Under the pieces are notes generated by a model. The model had not been told where the DNA came from and did no database searches. It saw only the letters and a list, made by a program, of their open reading frames with translations. Positions 1-10,800 of a stretch of DNA of 17,858 nt are shown piece after piece. A program made the position numbers and the translations under genes. Each line of letters opens with the position of its first letter. Position 1 is the stretch's first letter. The stretch is from MADRE2 sp964397015. Its GTDB lineage: Bacteria; Desulfobacterota; Desulfobacteria; Desulfobacterales; Desulfobacteraceae. The stretch spans positions 1 through 17,858 of the forward strand of contig CAYNHL010000078.1 of the NCBI GenBank assembly GCA_964397015.1, given 5' to 3'.

Positions 1-290
1 ACAGCTGCCAGGAACCGGTGTCCGGGTTGTAGAAATATTCAAACACACGGTCTGTTCCCGTGGATTCTGTGACCTTGAGGTGGGTGGGGCCATGGTTGGT
101 TTCTACCGTCCATTTTTTTACAAGGCTGCCTTCATCGACTATGTACAGCCCGCCGGATTCTCCGAGCACTTCATCTGACGGGAAAAACCGGATCTCGTAG
201 CTGGCATGGCTTATGGTTACTATGTCAACGAGATACTCAGGGAGCAGAACCTGTCTTAACTGGTCCCGGCTGTCAAAGCGCTCGTCGAAT
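1..290 (-). other. Lead-in to a probable RHS/YD-repeat region
   Basis: Residues about 1500-1595 include YEIRFFPSDEV, SGGLYIVDEG, KKWTVETNHGPTHLKVTES and FEYFYNPDTGSWQL. I recognise this as the type of segment that precedes the first YD repeats in large transglutaminase-RHS proteins. It is cut by the window edge at the first base of the next codon, so the repeats themselves are not seen. Confidence 0.55.
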
Positions 291-3200
291 TCTGCGGCCA
301 GGGTGGACAGGGCCAGGCCGGCCGGTGTGGCCAGGCTGGCCGAAGGGGTGTCCGCCTTGATAACAAGGTTGCCGGCGGATGCGCCTTTTTGTGATTTGCC
401 AAGGCCTATCTTGACATCGACACTGGCCAGGGAGAACACGGCATGGTCGGTACAGTCGCCGGAAGGCGTATCACAGGTCTGGCATCCGATAAAAACATAG
501 GCTTCCCGGTATACGCAGGGGTTTGAAGGATGCGCAGCCCGGATGACAACCCAGCCGTCCCCGGTGTTTTCCGGGTCCACGGTGAGTTTGCCGTCATTTT
601 CTCCCATGGTTACATTGATATCGGGACTGGACCGGCGTAAGGTCCAGATTACGGTATTGCCGGTCCCGGAATTGCCCGGTTGAACCCGGGCATCGAAAAA
701 GACCTCGTCCCCGGCAACGATTGCCTGGTGCAGGTCATGGTCCTTCATGGTTATACGGGTGACCTTGATCGCGCCCGGTTTCAGTTCAATGGGCTCGCTT
801 TCGATCTCGATATCCCCGCCGGGATTGAGAACCACTTTAGCGGTATATGCACCGGATTTTGACATGTCAAACTCAAAACCCCTGCCTATGGTTCCCTTGC
901 CCAGACCCTTCAAATCCGCAGGGATGCAGGCAATGACATCGTTATATTCATAGATATAAAGATAGGCGCTTCCGGCCCTGTAGACAAACGGAGATATAAC
1001 ATATTTAATATCCACGTTACAGACCGAACGGCCCATGTCATCTACGCCGATCAGGACTTCTGGCAGGAGCGGTTCAACCGTGACACCGTACAATACTGTA
1101 TAAAGACTTTTTTCATCGTCATGCTCTCTTTCTTCAATACTGCATTCACTGCAGCTATTATTGTTAACATCCCGAAGAATCTTTCCTTTGCCGGTTACCT
1201 CGATCTCGTTCACGCCCGGTTCGACTTCATATTCCGCCGTATACACTCCGTCTTCCCCGGCAGTCCCCTGGATGTCTCCAAAGGTCACGCCGGCTTCTAT
1301 GAACTGTGTGTCTACGTAAAAAGAGCGGGTGCCTGCTACAATCGGGCATGTCTTGGTAAAGGTCTGATCCGGATCTTCCGGATCCTGGCATGTAAACGAA
1401 TTTTGTTTTCTTTCATCATTTTCCCTTAAAAACCGGATCCTGGCCTTCAGGGGCACCGTTTCTCCAGGAGCCGAGGCGGTTATATTGTTACCGTTGGAGT
1501 CCACTGTATATGAACTGGTTATATTGAAAGAGATGTCCGGCGGGTTGTCTCCTTCGCAGCTTCCAAATGCCGGGGTTTCATATTCAACGAATGTCGATGA
1601 AAGAGAATCACAGCTGATGTTTATTTTGGTTTTTGCACTGGGGATGGCGCCGGACATGACATACACAGAAGCGCCTTTATAATTGGTCACATCTTCAATA
1701 GATGATTCGGCCGAACTGCATTCACCATATACCGGCATATCTGCCATGCACGGATCTTCCAGGTCGAACAACAGCAGCTCCCTGTCATCCCCGCCGGGAT
1801 CGCAGTTTCCGTTTTCAACAGCCGCCTCAGCTTCAAACAAGATGGGTTCATTGGACACCGGGTTGCCGAATATGTCCGTCAATTGGACTTTTATATAGCC
1901 AACACATTGAAGCAGTCCCGGAAAGGCATTGATCCAGGGGGTTATGTCATGGGGGGCACCCGGGAAGCCGTAGGCCGTGAACGGATGGCTCAGGCTGACG
2001 TCAAGTGCGGGCAGCCGCGCGCTGATGATGTTCTCGCCTACCTGGAAGGAATAGGGCCGGGACTTTGGTTCACTCTCTTTTTTAAACTTGAATGCCGGGT
2101 TGGCAGCAGTGCTTCTACCGCAGATAAACGATGCTTCAGCAATACCGGTGGCATCTGTTACGGTAGTATAATGTGTGCTGCCGTTTCCAAACCTGCCGCC
2201 GCCCCTGACGACAAAAAAGGTTATGCCCGCCCCTTTGACAGGGTTTCCGCTGATATCTAGAGCCACTACCTGAAGCTTGGAAGAAAGAGAGCTTCCGGCC
2301 ACACCGTCCTGAAGGTCGGTTCTGGGCAGTTTTTCGATTTTCAAAGCAGCCAGGGGGTCGGCATTCACCTCTCCTGGAAAGGTGTTCAAAAGAGAATCCA
2401 TCCTGCTGTCATAATATTCATCCCACCTGTCAAACCGCCAGGAGGTCATGCCTCCGGCAATCATGCCGGACAGCATCCACCCGGACTCCCCGGTAATCAG
2501 ATTTTCCTTTATATAACCGATTCCGGTAAAATCCTCGTAATTCACGTAATTTGCCGGAATGGTCACGATCAGCCCCTGCTGATTGACTGCATGGGAAATA
2601 TCCTCCTTGATATGATCCGGGAACGGCAGACCCGGCAGGATACTGCCGATGTTATCCGGCCTGATTTCCCGCAGAGTCAGGCTGTTCACCGAAGCTGTGC
2701 CCAGCAGCCGGGCCGTCGACACACCGGGCACTTCGAGAACCTGGTCAAATATCCTGTTTTCCAGTACTGATCCTTCAAGGGATGAAAAGGCCATGAACTG
2801 TTTACTCCGATCAAAATCGCCTTCTTCACTGCCGTTGAAAGTGTCCACCGCCCGGAAAGCGGCGTCAATGTAAATTCCTTTCAGTTCAAGCTCATGGGGC
2901 TTGCCGAAAAGGTATGTCACTTCGGTGACACAGCCCATGGTTACAGCCGTGGGAACAGGACGGTTGACGATCAGCTGCAAGAGATCAGCCAGCTCCTGCT
3001 CCGCACGGTTCCACTGGTCGATATAGGTCATGACACCTGTATGAAGCAGATCAATGCCGGTCCGGTCCTGTGGAGCGACAGGCTCGGGCAGAACGGCATT
3101 TTGCGCGGTAATGCCGATAACGCTGACATTGCCGGTAATATGACGGTTTTCAAATGTTTCGGTCCGGAAAGGCGAAACAAGGCTTGTTTCAAGGATAAAG

Positions 3201-4786
3201 GCATCCCCCCTGATAAATCCGTCTGACCCTGCAACCATACGCCTGTTGTCCACTTCAATCACCGGCCGCATATTCACCAGGTACGCCGGAGTCCGCTGCA
3301 GACCTCCATAAGCGTTGATAATTTCCTGGTCCTCGATTGTCAGGGGCTCATAAGACAGCTTGATCAGGCGGTTGGACAGATCCGGCACCAGCAGGGTCTG
3401 ATCGAAAACAGGAATCCTGTCCGGTGTCATTGCCTTGAACCTGACCTTGTGGATCAATTCGTTTGGAAGCTGCGTATATTCTCCGGTCACTGCGACGGTT
3501 TCAAACTGGAGGTGAGCCGGAATAATGGTGACGGCCTCTGTTTTCAATGACCGCTTTTTAAGCAGCCTGTCATAACCTGTATTGAGCTCGAGGGCCCTGA
3601 TCTCGTTTTCGATCCCGGTTCTCAAGTATTCAAGAAAAGTATCGTCCCGCGGCCGGGAAAGGTAGCTGCTGCGGAAGGTATCCAGGGACAGTTGTTCCAG
3701 TACGGGATCACCGGGGGTTTCTTCAAAACCCACTGTTTTAAGGCTGGTGTCCAGACCTGCCCAGATTTTTCCGAAATTGTCGGCAATCACTCCCCTGTAG
3801 TTTTCATAGGGGATCTGTACCTCCACCCAGACATGCTCTATGGTGATGTTTTGAATGGCCTGGTTCTCAAAGACCAGTTCATGGGGAATGCCGGCCTTTT
3901 GAAAAAATGCCGGCAGGTCGGCTATGGATTTGACCCCGGTCATTTCAAGGGCTTCATCGAGATCCGGAAAAAACGATATCACGCCTTGTACGTATCGGGC
4001 CGGGTATCCGGACGCCCTGAAAAGCGCGATCAGCAAGGCTGCCTGGTCACAGTCATTCCCGCTTTTCTGGCGCAGTGTTTCTTTTGCACCCTTCATGGCG
4101 CCGTAATACCACTGGGTGTCAATATTGTTCTTGACCCACTCATAAATGGCCACCGGGCTCCAGTCCAGGGATTGCGCCAGCTCGGCAATTTCCGGGGTGA
4201 TGGATGCCAGCGGACTTTCTTGAGTGTCCTGGTCTGTCACCTCTGCATTACCGCCAAGGTAAGCAGGAAGGACCTGGGGCTCTGTAACCGGCTTTTTCGC
4301 CGTATAATTGAGATGACGGTAGGGAAGCGCTCTCAGGATAGGATATTGCTGCTTTTGAATAATCCGGCCGATGAGATTCAACAGCCTGTCAATCATGACC
4401 GGGGTCAGGTCCTGTTCCGATTCAAGGGCATCTACCAGTCTCAAGTATTCAGGAAGTGTTTGATTATAAAGGGCCTGCATCTGTTCATGACGCTGTAAAG
4501 CAGATAACGATATACCCTGGATGCGTTCACCGGCCTGCCGGTATTTTGCATCGAGCATCAGGCTCATCAAGCGGATCTCATCGGCCCGGGCCCTGATTGA
4601 ATCGAGCATGGATGCCCGGGTTGTATCATCGGCAGGTGCTGTTTTCATAAGAGTCAGCCGGCTTTGACTGGCCTCGAGTTGAGTTTCCAGCCCGGCCTCG
4701 ATGCTGTTTCCAGCCAGCGCAAGGGATATATTGAATAAAGACATCAATAATACGGCCATAAGACCGGGTATGTATTTTTTGATCAC
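1..4786 (-). CDS. Exported transglutaminase-domain protein, probable N-terminal half of an RHS-repeat protein (C-terminus outside window)
   Basis: I translated the minus strand directly: 1595 codons with no stop from GTG 4784-4786 to the left edge. The GTG start is chosen because GGAGG lies 5 bases upstream and the result is a textbook signal peptide: Lys3-Lys4, a hydrophobic core, and an ALA-GN cleavage site after residue 25. Residues 28-150 are helical and charged, possibly coiled coil. Residues about 205-350 form a transglutaminase-like domain with C246 (motif GNDCDQAALLIALFRASGYP), H318 (EHVWVEVQIP) and D346 (LDTSLK). A conserved-looking region follows (SSLEGSVLENRIFDQ near residue 668), then a Big_1/invasin-like Ig domain (829-900; DISGNPVKGAGITFFV) and a second one (about 960-1010; DIFGNPVSNEPILFE), then beta-rich sequence with several Cys. 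The end (LYIVDEGSLVKKW, then TDRVFEYFYNPDTGSWQL) resembles the strand leading into RHS/YD repeats in known transglutaminase-RHS proteins. No YD repeat is visible yet, so the RHS label rests on that lead-in. It follows the giant gene by 32 bases. Confidence 0.9.
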   Translation of the reverse strand, partial: MIKKYIPGLMAVLLMSLFNISLALAGNSIEAGLETQLEASQSRLTLMKTAPADDTTRASMLDSIRARADEIRLMSLMLDAKYRQAGERIQGISLSALQRHEQMQALYNQTLPEYLRLVDALESEQDLTPVMIDRLLNLIGRIIQKQQYPILRALPYRHLNYTAKKPVTEPQVLPAYLGGNAEVTDQDTQESPLASITPEIAELAQSLDWSPVAIYEWVKNNIDTQWYYGAMKGAKETLRQKSGNDCDQAALLIALFRASGYPARYVQGVISFFPDLDEALEMTGVKSIADLPAFFQKAGIPHELVFENQAIQNITIEHVWVEVQIPYENYRGVIADNFGKIWAGLDTSLKTVGFEETPGDPVLEQLSLDTFRSSYLSRPRDDTFLEYLRTGIENEIRALELNTGYDRLLKKRSLKTEAVTIIPAHLQFETVAVTGEYTQLPNELIHKVRFKAMTPDRIPVFDQTLLVPDLSNRLIKLSYEPLTIEDQEIINAYGGLQRTPAYLVNMRPVIEVDNRRMVAGSDGFIRGDAFILETSLVSPFRTETFENRHITGNVSVIGITAQNAVLPEPVAPQDRTGIDLLHTGVMTYIDQWNRAEQELADLLQLIVNRPVPTAVTMGCVTEVTYLFGKPHELELKGIYIDAAFRAVDTFNGSEEGDFDRSKQFMAFSSLEGSVLENRIFDQVLEVPGVSTARLLGTASVNSLTLREIRPDNIGSILPGLPFPDHIKEDISHAVNQQGLIVTIPANYVNYEDFTGIGYIKENLITGESGWMLSGMIAGGMTSWRFDRWDEYYDSRMDSLLNTFPGEVNADPLAALKIEKLPRTDLQDGVAGSSLSSKLQVVALDISGNPVKGAGITFFVVRGGGRFGNGSTHYTTVTDATGIAEASFICGRSTAANPAFKFKKESEPKSRPYSFQVGENIISARLPALDVSLSHPFTAYGFPGAPHDITPWINAFPGLLQCVGYIKVQLTDIFGNPVSNEPILFEAEAAVENGNCDPGGDDRELLLFDLEDPCMADMPVYGECSSAESSIEDVTNYKGASVYVMSGAIPSAKTKINISCDSLSSTFVEYETPAFGSCEGDNPPDISFNITSSYTVDSNGNNITASAPGETVPLKARIRFLRENDERKQNSFTCQDPEDPDQTFTKTCPIVAGTRSFYVDTQFIEAGVTFGDIQGTAGEDGVYTAEYEVEPGVNEIEVTGKGKILRDVNNNSCSECSIEEREHDDEKSLYTVLYGVTVEPLLPEVLIGVDDMGRSVCNVDIKYVISPFVYRAGSAYLYIYEYNDVIACIPADLKGLGKGTIGRGFEFDMSKSGAYTAKVVLNPGGDIEIESEPIELKPGAIKVTRITMKDHDLHQAIVAGDEVFFDARVQPGNSGTGNTVIWTLRRSSPDINVTMGENDGKLTVDPENTGDGWVVIRAAHPSNPCVYREAYVFIGCQTCDTPSGDCTDHAVFSLASVDVKIGLGKSQKGASAGNLVIKADTPSASLATPAGLALSTLAAEFDERFDSRDQLRQVLLPEYLVDIVTISHASYEIRFFPSDEVLGESGGLYIVDEGSLVKKWTVETNHGPTHLKVTESTGTDRVFEYFYNPDTGSWQL
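2060..2300 (-). other. Big_1 (invasin-like) Ig domain in the transglutaminase-RHS protein
   Basis: Residues about 829-900 show the family pattern: LQVVALDISGNPVKGAGITF, a glycine-rich turn (RGGGRFGNGS), then TTVTDATGIAEASF. A second, longer copy with DIFGNPVSNEPILF starts near residue 962 (about 1790-1905). Such domains act as extracellular spacers or adhesin stalks in intimin/invasin proteins. Confidence 0.75.
3720..4175 (-). other. Transglutaminase-like domain of the downstream protein
   Basis: Cys246 is encoded at 4049-4051, His318 at 3833-3835 and Asp346 at 3749-3751. The Cys sits at the start of a helix-like stretch typical of the family, the His lies in HVWVE and the Asp in a W-x-x-L-D motif. 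Spacing Cys-72-His-28-Asp is plausible for a bacterial transglutaminase/protease-like core. Family members cleave or cross-link peptide bonds through the Cys; many in RHS-type proteins are presumed to process the protein itself or a partner, but no substrate can be read from this sequence. Confidence 0.85.
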
Positions 4787-4791
4787 AGCAG

Positions 4792-4796
4792 CCTCC
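4792..4796 (-). promoter_or_regulatory. Ribosome binding site (GGAGG) deciding the GTG start
   Basis: On the minus strand GGAGG sits 5 bases before the GTG at 4784-4786. The in-frame ATG codons further in (4757-4759 and 4742-4744) have no comparable site and would remove the KK and part of the signal-peptide core. The whole gap between the two genes (4787-4818) is 32 bases; it holds this site but no hairpin terminator and no promoter that I can see, so translation of the second gene probably relies on read-through transcription from the giant gene. Confidence 0.8.
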
Positions 4797-4818
4797 GGGG
4801 ATCTGTATTTTCCATGTT

Positions 4819-7800
4819 TTACCTGGTTCTGGGCACACTGAACACATGCACCGCTTGAGAAAGGGTCTCTTCACCGTCAATCCCTGCCTTGACACGGTAC
4901 CAGTAATCTTTGTTCACAAGGATATTATAATCGATATAACCGGCCACCGCCAAATCGGTTTCCAGGGTATCGATGCACTCAAACCCTGAATTCGGACCGG
5001 TTTCAGACCGCAGTATCTCATAGCTCAAAGAGGCACCCGAATCCATGTGGGTCCATCTGAGCTGGCACTTGGTTCCCTTTGGACGGGTTGACAGATCCGT
5101 CACCCCTACAGGGTAAACCGTCACAAGGCCGGTGGCCTCGGACTGCTGATCCGGCAGGCCGGCGCCTGGAAATGCTGCCGAAGTATTGTCCGTGACGCGC
5201 AGGCCGATAGTATATGCGCCCGGGGTGTCATATGCCGGCAGGGTGGCTTCCTTTCCAAGTGCATCGAGATACAGGAACGGAACAATGTATCCGCTGTCCC
5301 ATTCAAAACCGGTCAGGGTATCAAAAGGCGGTTCTCCGGACTCACTGGTTCCTTCATCCGGATCATGAGATCCCGAAGCATCCACCTGGACCGGCTCACC
5401 TTCGACTGCGACATAGGGACCGCCTGCATCTGCAACCGGAGGATGAATATCGGGCGCAATGATTTCAAACCCGCACGAGGCCAGGACTGCATAATCTTCG
5501 CTGCCGAAGACACCTGCCATCAGCGTGCCGGTATATGCCTGGGGAACAAAATGGCGGCCCGGGATGGTAAATGTACCATGAACTGTAATACCGGATGGCA
5601 GGTTGACTGTTTTTTCAGTTTCGATATCCGGAAATTCCGGTATAACGACCCGGACCCTGGAATCATCCAGATTGACCGGGCCGGTATTGGTGACTGAATA
5701 TTTCATAAAAACCTGATTGCCGAGAACAACCTGTTCCGGGTCGGCCTCCAGGGTCCCGGTGAGCTCGAGCAGCGGGTCATCAGGATTTGTATCGTTAATC
5801 ACGGTAACCGGTGCTTTAGTGATCAGAACCGTTTGCCCGCCTGTTTCATATTCGAGCACCACTTCATAGGTTCCCGGGGAATATCCCGTGGAAACAAAGT
5901 CAGCCTCCATGGACAGGCTGGTATTCATTAAAACCGTATGGACCTGCCTGACACTTTCCTTGACTTCCAGGGTCAAAGGATCAACAACTGTCAAGAGCAA
6001 AGGAAGGTCAATACGGTCAATGTTGCCGGTATTGGTTACCTGTGCATGAACACTGAAGGAATCGCCGGATTGAAAAGCTGCCGGGGCAGGCTCAACCGTT
6101 CCGGTGATAAAGGATTCCGCGTCAATCCGGAAAGTCTTTTCACTGGAAGAAACGGTTTCGTCCTCGGCCATGACCTCGATACCGGCCTGGTAATCTCCGG
6201 GAGCAGCCGTACCTGTGTTCCAGGCATGATACAATGCAGACGGGACATTTGCCAGGACATCATACAGGCTGTCCCATTGTTCGAAATAAAGGGTGCCTGA
6301 TGAATCTGTAATTGTCGTATGAGCCGTAAGCTCGGAAATTATATAATTGCTCCGGCTTGTGATAACCGATTCGAGCTTCACTTCTTTATCAAACCCGTAT
6401 GCGGCCCGGTCGGTAACAAGAGAGGTCTCTATTTGTGTCAGCCGTTCGATGGTAAACGGGTCGAGGGTCTCTATAGCCATGTCGTCATCATCTGTAAGGC
6501 GCGCCCTGACAAAATACTCTCCCGGCCACGCATTCCCGGTGTCCCAGGTATAGTGAAACTGCATTCCGGTGGTATAGGGCAGGACGAATTCACTGCTGTC
6601 AAGCGATTCAACAGGAGTCAGCACGGCATCCAGGATCTCCAGGTCGAACTGGACCTGTTTTTCCAAACCCGGATTATACAAGGTGACATCGATGCCAAGA
6701 TCGGTATCACTGGTATTGTCATAATCAAGAACGGTCTCCATGCCGATCTCATTTGTCAAGGAGACATGAAATTCAAAAACAAGCTTGTTATTGGTTTCAT
6801 CCGATTCCGGGATTGAATCATGCGGGTCTGCCTGTGCCGTCAAAACAAGGCGCCCAAAAATATCGCCGGTGTCCATGGAAAAACTCAAGACCGCATCCCT
6901 GTTTTCTTCCAGTAGATAAATGATATCTGAATGGGTGAACACCTCTTGCCCCGAGCTGTCCTTGATGGAAACGGCCACATCGACGTTGGATGCCGGTTCA
7001 AACCCCTGGTTTTTTACAACCAGGGTGAAGTTGACGGTATCGCCTGAAACTGGTGCGAAAGGATACAGCGTCAGGTTGCTGGGGGAAATGACAAGATCCG
7101 GCATGCTTGACGTTTCAAGCGTTATAACGACTGGACCGGACTCAGGGCCGGTATTGCCCGCCATGTCCGTGGCCGTTGCCTGGAGCCGGTTTTCACCAAT
7201 GTCAAGCCGCAATGGATCCATATGAAAGGCCCCGGCGGGAAAGATGAATTTCAACAGACCCTTGTCCAGTATGGCGATATTGCCGTTCCAGATATGGGAC
7301 AAGAGCCTTGAATCATTTGCGCCCTCGGGCTGCAGAACCTGTTTTCCGCCTTCTTCAACCCAGACCATGTTCAATGTATCGCCTGACAGGTAGACAATGG
7401 CGTTACCGCATTGTGTCCATGCCAGCTGAGATATATGATCCGATGCAGCAATCTGCCGGCTGGTCAGGGTCAGGGTGTCAAATATGGAAATGTAATACTC
7501 GGTATTGTCTTGAGACCGGTGAATATAAGCCAGGGTATTTTCGACCGGAGACCATGCCGATTTCCCGCCCGACAGGGCTTGGTCGACAATCAATGGTTCC
7601 TGGCTGTCTCCAGGCTGTTTCACTTTCAGCTGGACACTGCTCCCATACCCGTCTTCCAGGCTGATCCACCGGTCATCATATGATACGGCAGGATAAACTG
7701 AATAGGACGGGGTCGCACAAATCTTTATCAACTCCTGCCGGTCAAAATCATAAGCCCATATGTCATTGGCAGGATCTGCTTCATTTCTCATGGACATGAA

Positions 7801-10800
7801 CAGCCTGCTTTTGTCACTGGCCCAGGCCGGATACCTGGATCCCCAGGTTCCCGGAACCTCAGTTATCACGCCTTCTTGAACATCGTAAACTGCAATTTTA
7901 TTCTGGTGATCGCCGCTGTTAGAACAATAGGCCAGTTTCGTGCTGTCTTTAGACCAGCAGAACGCAGACCCGGATTCCTGGATAAAGGTTTCGTTCCCTG
8001 TATCCATGTTGTATAAAACCATTCTTTGCTGCGTCTGAAGGGACAAATACCTTCCGTCAGGTGAGATTGCCTGGCGGGATATTGCATTGTCGCCATAAGG
8101 CAGCTCAACCGCTGTTGCAATCCGGGCAGGCCCGTTTGCAGCCGTTTCCCCTGTAAAACGCTGGTTCCTGAACATCCTTACAATGGAGGAGGGCTCGGCA
8201 TACCCGGCCAGAGACACCATGGGACTTGCTACGGTTATCGGCCTTTCCGCGGTCGCGGGATAAAGGATAACCGGGGCATCAGGGGGTATGATATCATTGG
8301 GAATGCCTTCTTCTCTTTCACTGTAAAGACTTTCATTGTTCAAACCGTCTACGGCCACGACCCTGTAGTAATATGTCTGCCCGTTGATCAATCCAAGGTC
8401 GTCATAACAGGTGGCCGTAATCAGTTCGCTGTTGACCCTGGTAAAAGGCCCGTCAGGGCTGTCACTGCGGTAGAGATTATAGCCTGAAGCTCCATCAACG
8501 GCTTCCCAGCATATACGGAGCACGCCGCCCCGGGGCAGACTCTCAACTGTAAGGGCGATCGGGGTATCCGGCAACGGCCCGGTTATCTCGGCAGATGCCT
8601 CGTTGCTGGGCAAACTTTCATTGCTGCGGATATCGACAGCGGTCACGCGATAGGTATAACTGCCGTTGGCAAGGTTTGTATCTTTCCAGGCTGTTTGAGA
8701 AATCAAGCCGTCCGTCACCAGGACCCAGCCGGTTTGAGTCTGCCGGTAAACCCGGTACCCGTCAAGATCAGGCGATGATGACGCAGTCCACTCCAGGTCG
8801 ATATCAGACCCTGAGGCCGAGGCCGTGAGATCCAAAGGTGCGTCAGGCCCCTCTATATCACCGATGACCGCGGTCACAGGATCTGTCAGGGCACTCTCCT
8901 GGCCGTGCACGTTAACGGCACTGACCTGGTAGTCATATGATCCGTCATCAAGTGCCTGGTCCTGAAAAGCTGTTTGTGTGTGACAGATCATCTCCCATAT
9001 TCTGAATTCACACAAAGAAGCCCTGGTGTTATTATTTGTCTCCTCGGCCTTTGTGATAACGATGCGGATACTGTCCGTGCTGAAACCCGGTTCTATATCA
9101 AACCGGTTCTGTTCGTTTTCATTGAATTTCACCTTGACCAGGGAGATCCATGCATACCCCGACCAGCCCTGAATTTCAAAATCCCGGCCGATCTTGCCTG
9201 GCCTCCAGTTCAGCCCGACCCTGGAAACGACTGTTGGCATATCCAGTTCAACCTCAAGCCGGACAGGTGATTCACCTGACGGATAACAGGACCAGCAGGT
9301 GGAATCATCGTTATCCCTTGTCCTGGAACTGTAATAATTGGATGCCGATGCCCACACCGTTCCACCGGTCACCAGGGAATCCTGCGAACCCTCCCCTGAA
9401 GACCCTGCAAGTTCGGCATCCCTGTAAACACGGTATCCCAGGATATCCGGTTCAGGATTCGGGTTCCAGGAAAGGTCACAGTCATAGTCTGTGACCACCG
9501 CCTCCAACCCAGTAGGCACCGATGGCGGCAGAACATACTGGACCACCGTATTGACGGATAATTTGCTGGTATTTCCATCCTGATCAGATGCCTGGACCGC
9601 CAGGTGATTTTTTCCTGTCAGGAGCGTGATATCCGTCGTGAACCTGCCGAGATCATTGGCCGTACATTCGGCAATGGTTTCATATTCACTGCCGCTGTAC
9701 CTGAGCACATTGACTGATACCAGGGGACGTGCCTGTCCTGTCAACCGGACATCCGGCTCTGCGACCGGAGTATAGGGCTGGTCCAGCAGGGGGGTATATA
9801 CATCTGCCGGACAGACCTCACTTCCGGCGCTTTCATTGTCAGAAAGATCCTCGGCTGTAACCTGATACCGGTAAATTTTGTCTTCTGACAACTCCGGATG
9901 GACAAACGTATTGGTTTCCACCGGCTCGTCATTCAGTTTCAGGCTGCCGGAACTGATTTCATAAATATTGTATCCCTTTAGATCCGGTTCGGTATTGTCC
10001 TCCCATGAAAGGGTGACCCGATCCTCTTCTGTCAGTGTTGAAAGCCCGGCCGGAGGTTCAGGCGGGGTAATGTCCGCATGGACGACAATGACGACATCCG
10101 GGTCGGGATCTGTCCTGCCGCCGGTGTCCTCTGCCACGGCCCGGATCAGGTATATGCCGTAGGGTATTGAAAGCGCCGCGGGATCCAGTTCCATGTTATA
10201 GGGCACCGATGTTACAGCATCCCCGAGATCGGTCCAGCCGGAGGCATCTTCTGCTTTGTACTGGAACACGACCTCCTCGATGTCAAGGTCAAGTGTTGCA
10301 CCCTTGATTGTAAATGCCGTGTCAAAGGTAAAATACTCTTCTCCAGTACCTTGCGGATAAACAATGGTGATATGGGGCGGATGAACATCCACTGCAAGTG
10401 AAATCGTATTGGATGGCGGACTTAAATTGCCGGCCTCGTTCATGGCCAGGATAAAATAGGTATGATCCCCGTCCGGCACGCCGTTGTCCAGGTAAGATGT
10501 ACCGCTGACAAGGTATGGTGTAAGATCTCCCACAGGTTCTGTTGCGGCGTTGGCAAGGTTGCCGTTCCTGAATACCAGGTATCCTTTTATATCCGGTTCC
10601 GCACTTTGCTGCCACTCCAGGTCGACCGCACTGACCAGCGGCCCCTGCTGCTGTGCTGAAAGCAGAACCGGTGCGCCGGGCGCCTGGTTGTTAACTGTAA
10701 CACATACCTGGTGTTCGCCGATATTCCCGGTTTCATCCTCGGCTTCCAGTTTCAGTGAATATAAACCCTGGTCTTCAAGACCCAGGGTATCCCATTTGCC

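Noticed and set aside
1..290. Calling an RHS toxin tip or immunity gene
   Set aside because: The RHS core and C-terminus are outside the window; only the lead-in segment is visible, so no toxin can be assigned.
3692..4498. Plus-strand open frame of 268 codons
   Set aside because: It lies antisense to the transglutaminase region, its translation has no recognisable domain, and the minus strand here encodes a coherent protein.
4787..4818. Terminator or promoter between the two genes
   Set aside because: Only 32 bases; no stem-loop with a T run and no room for a promoter apart from coding sequence. It contains only the ribosome binding site.
4626..4895. Minus-strand open frame of 89 codons across the gene junction
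   Set aside because: It overlaps the end of the giant gene and the signal peptide of the next gene in another frame, and its product is not protein-like in composition.
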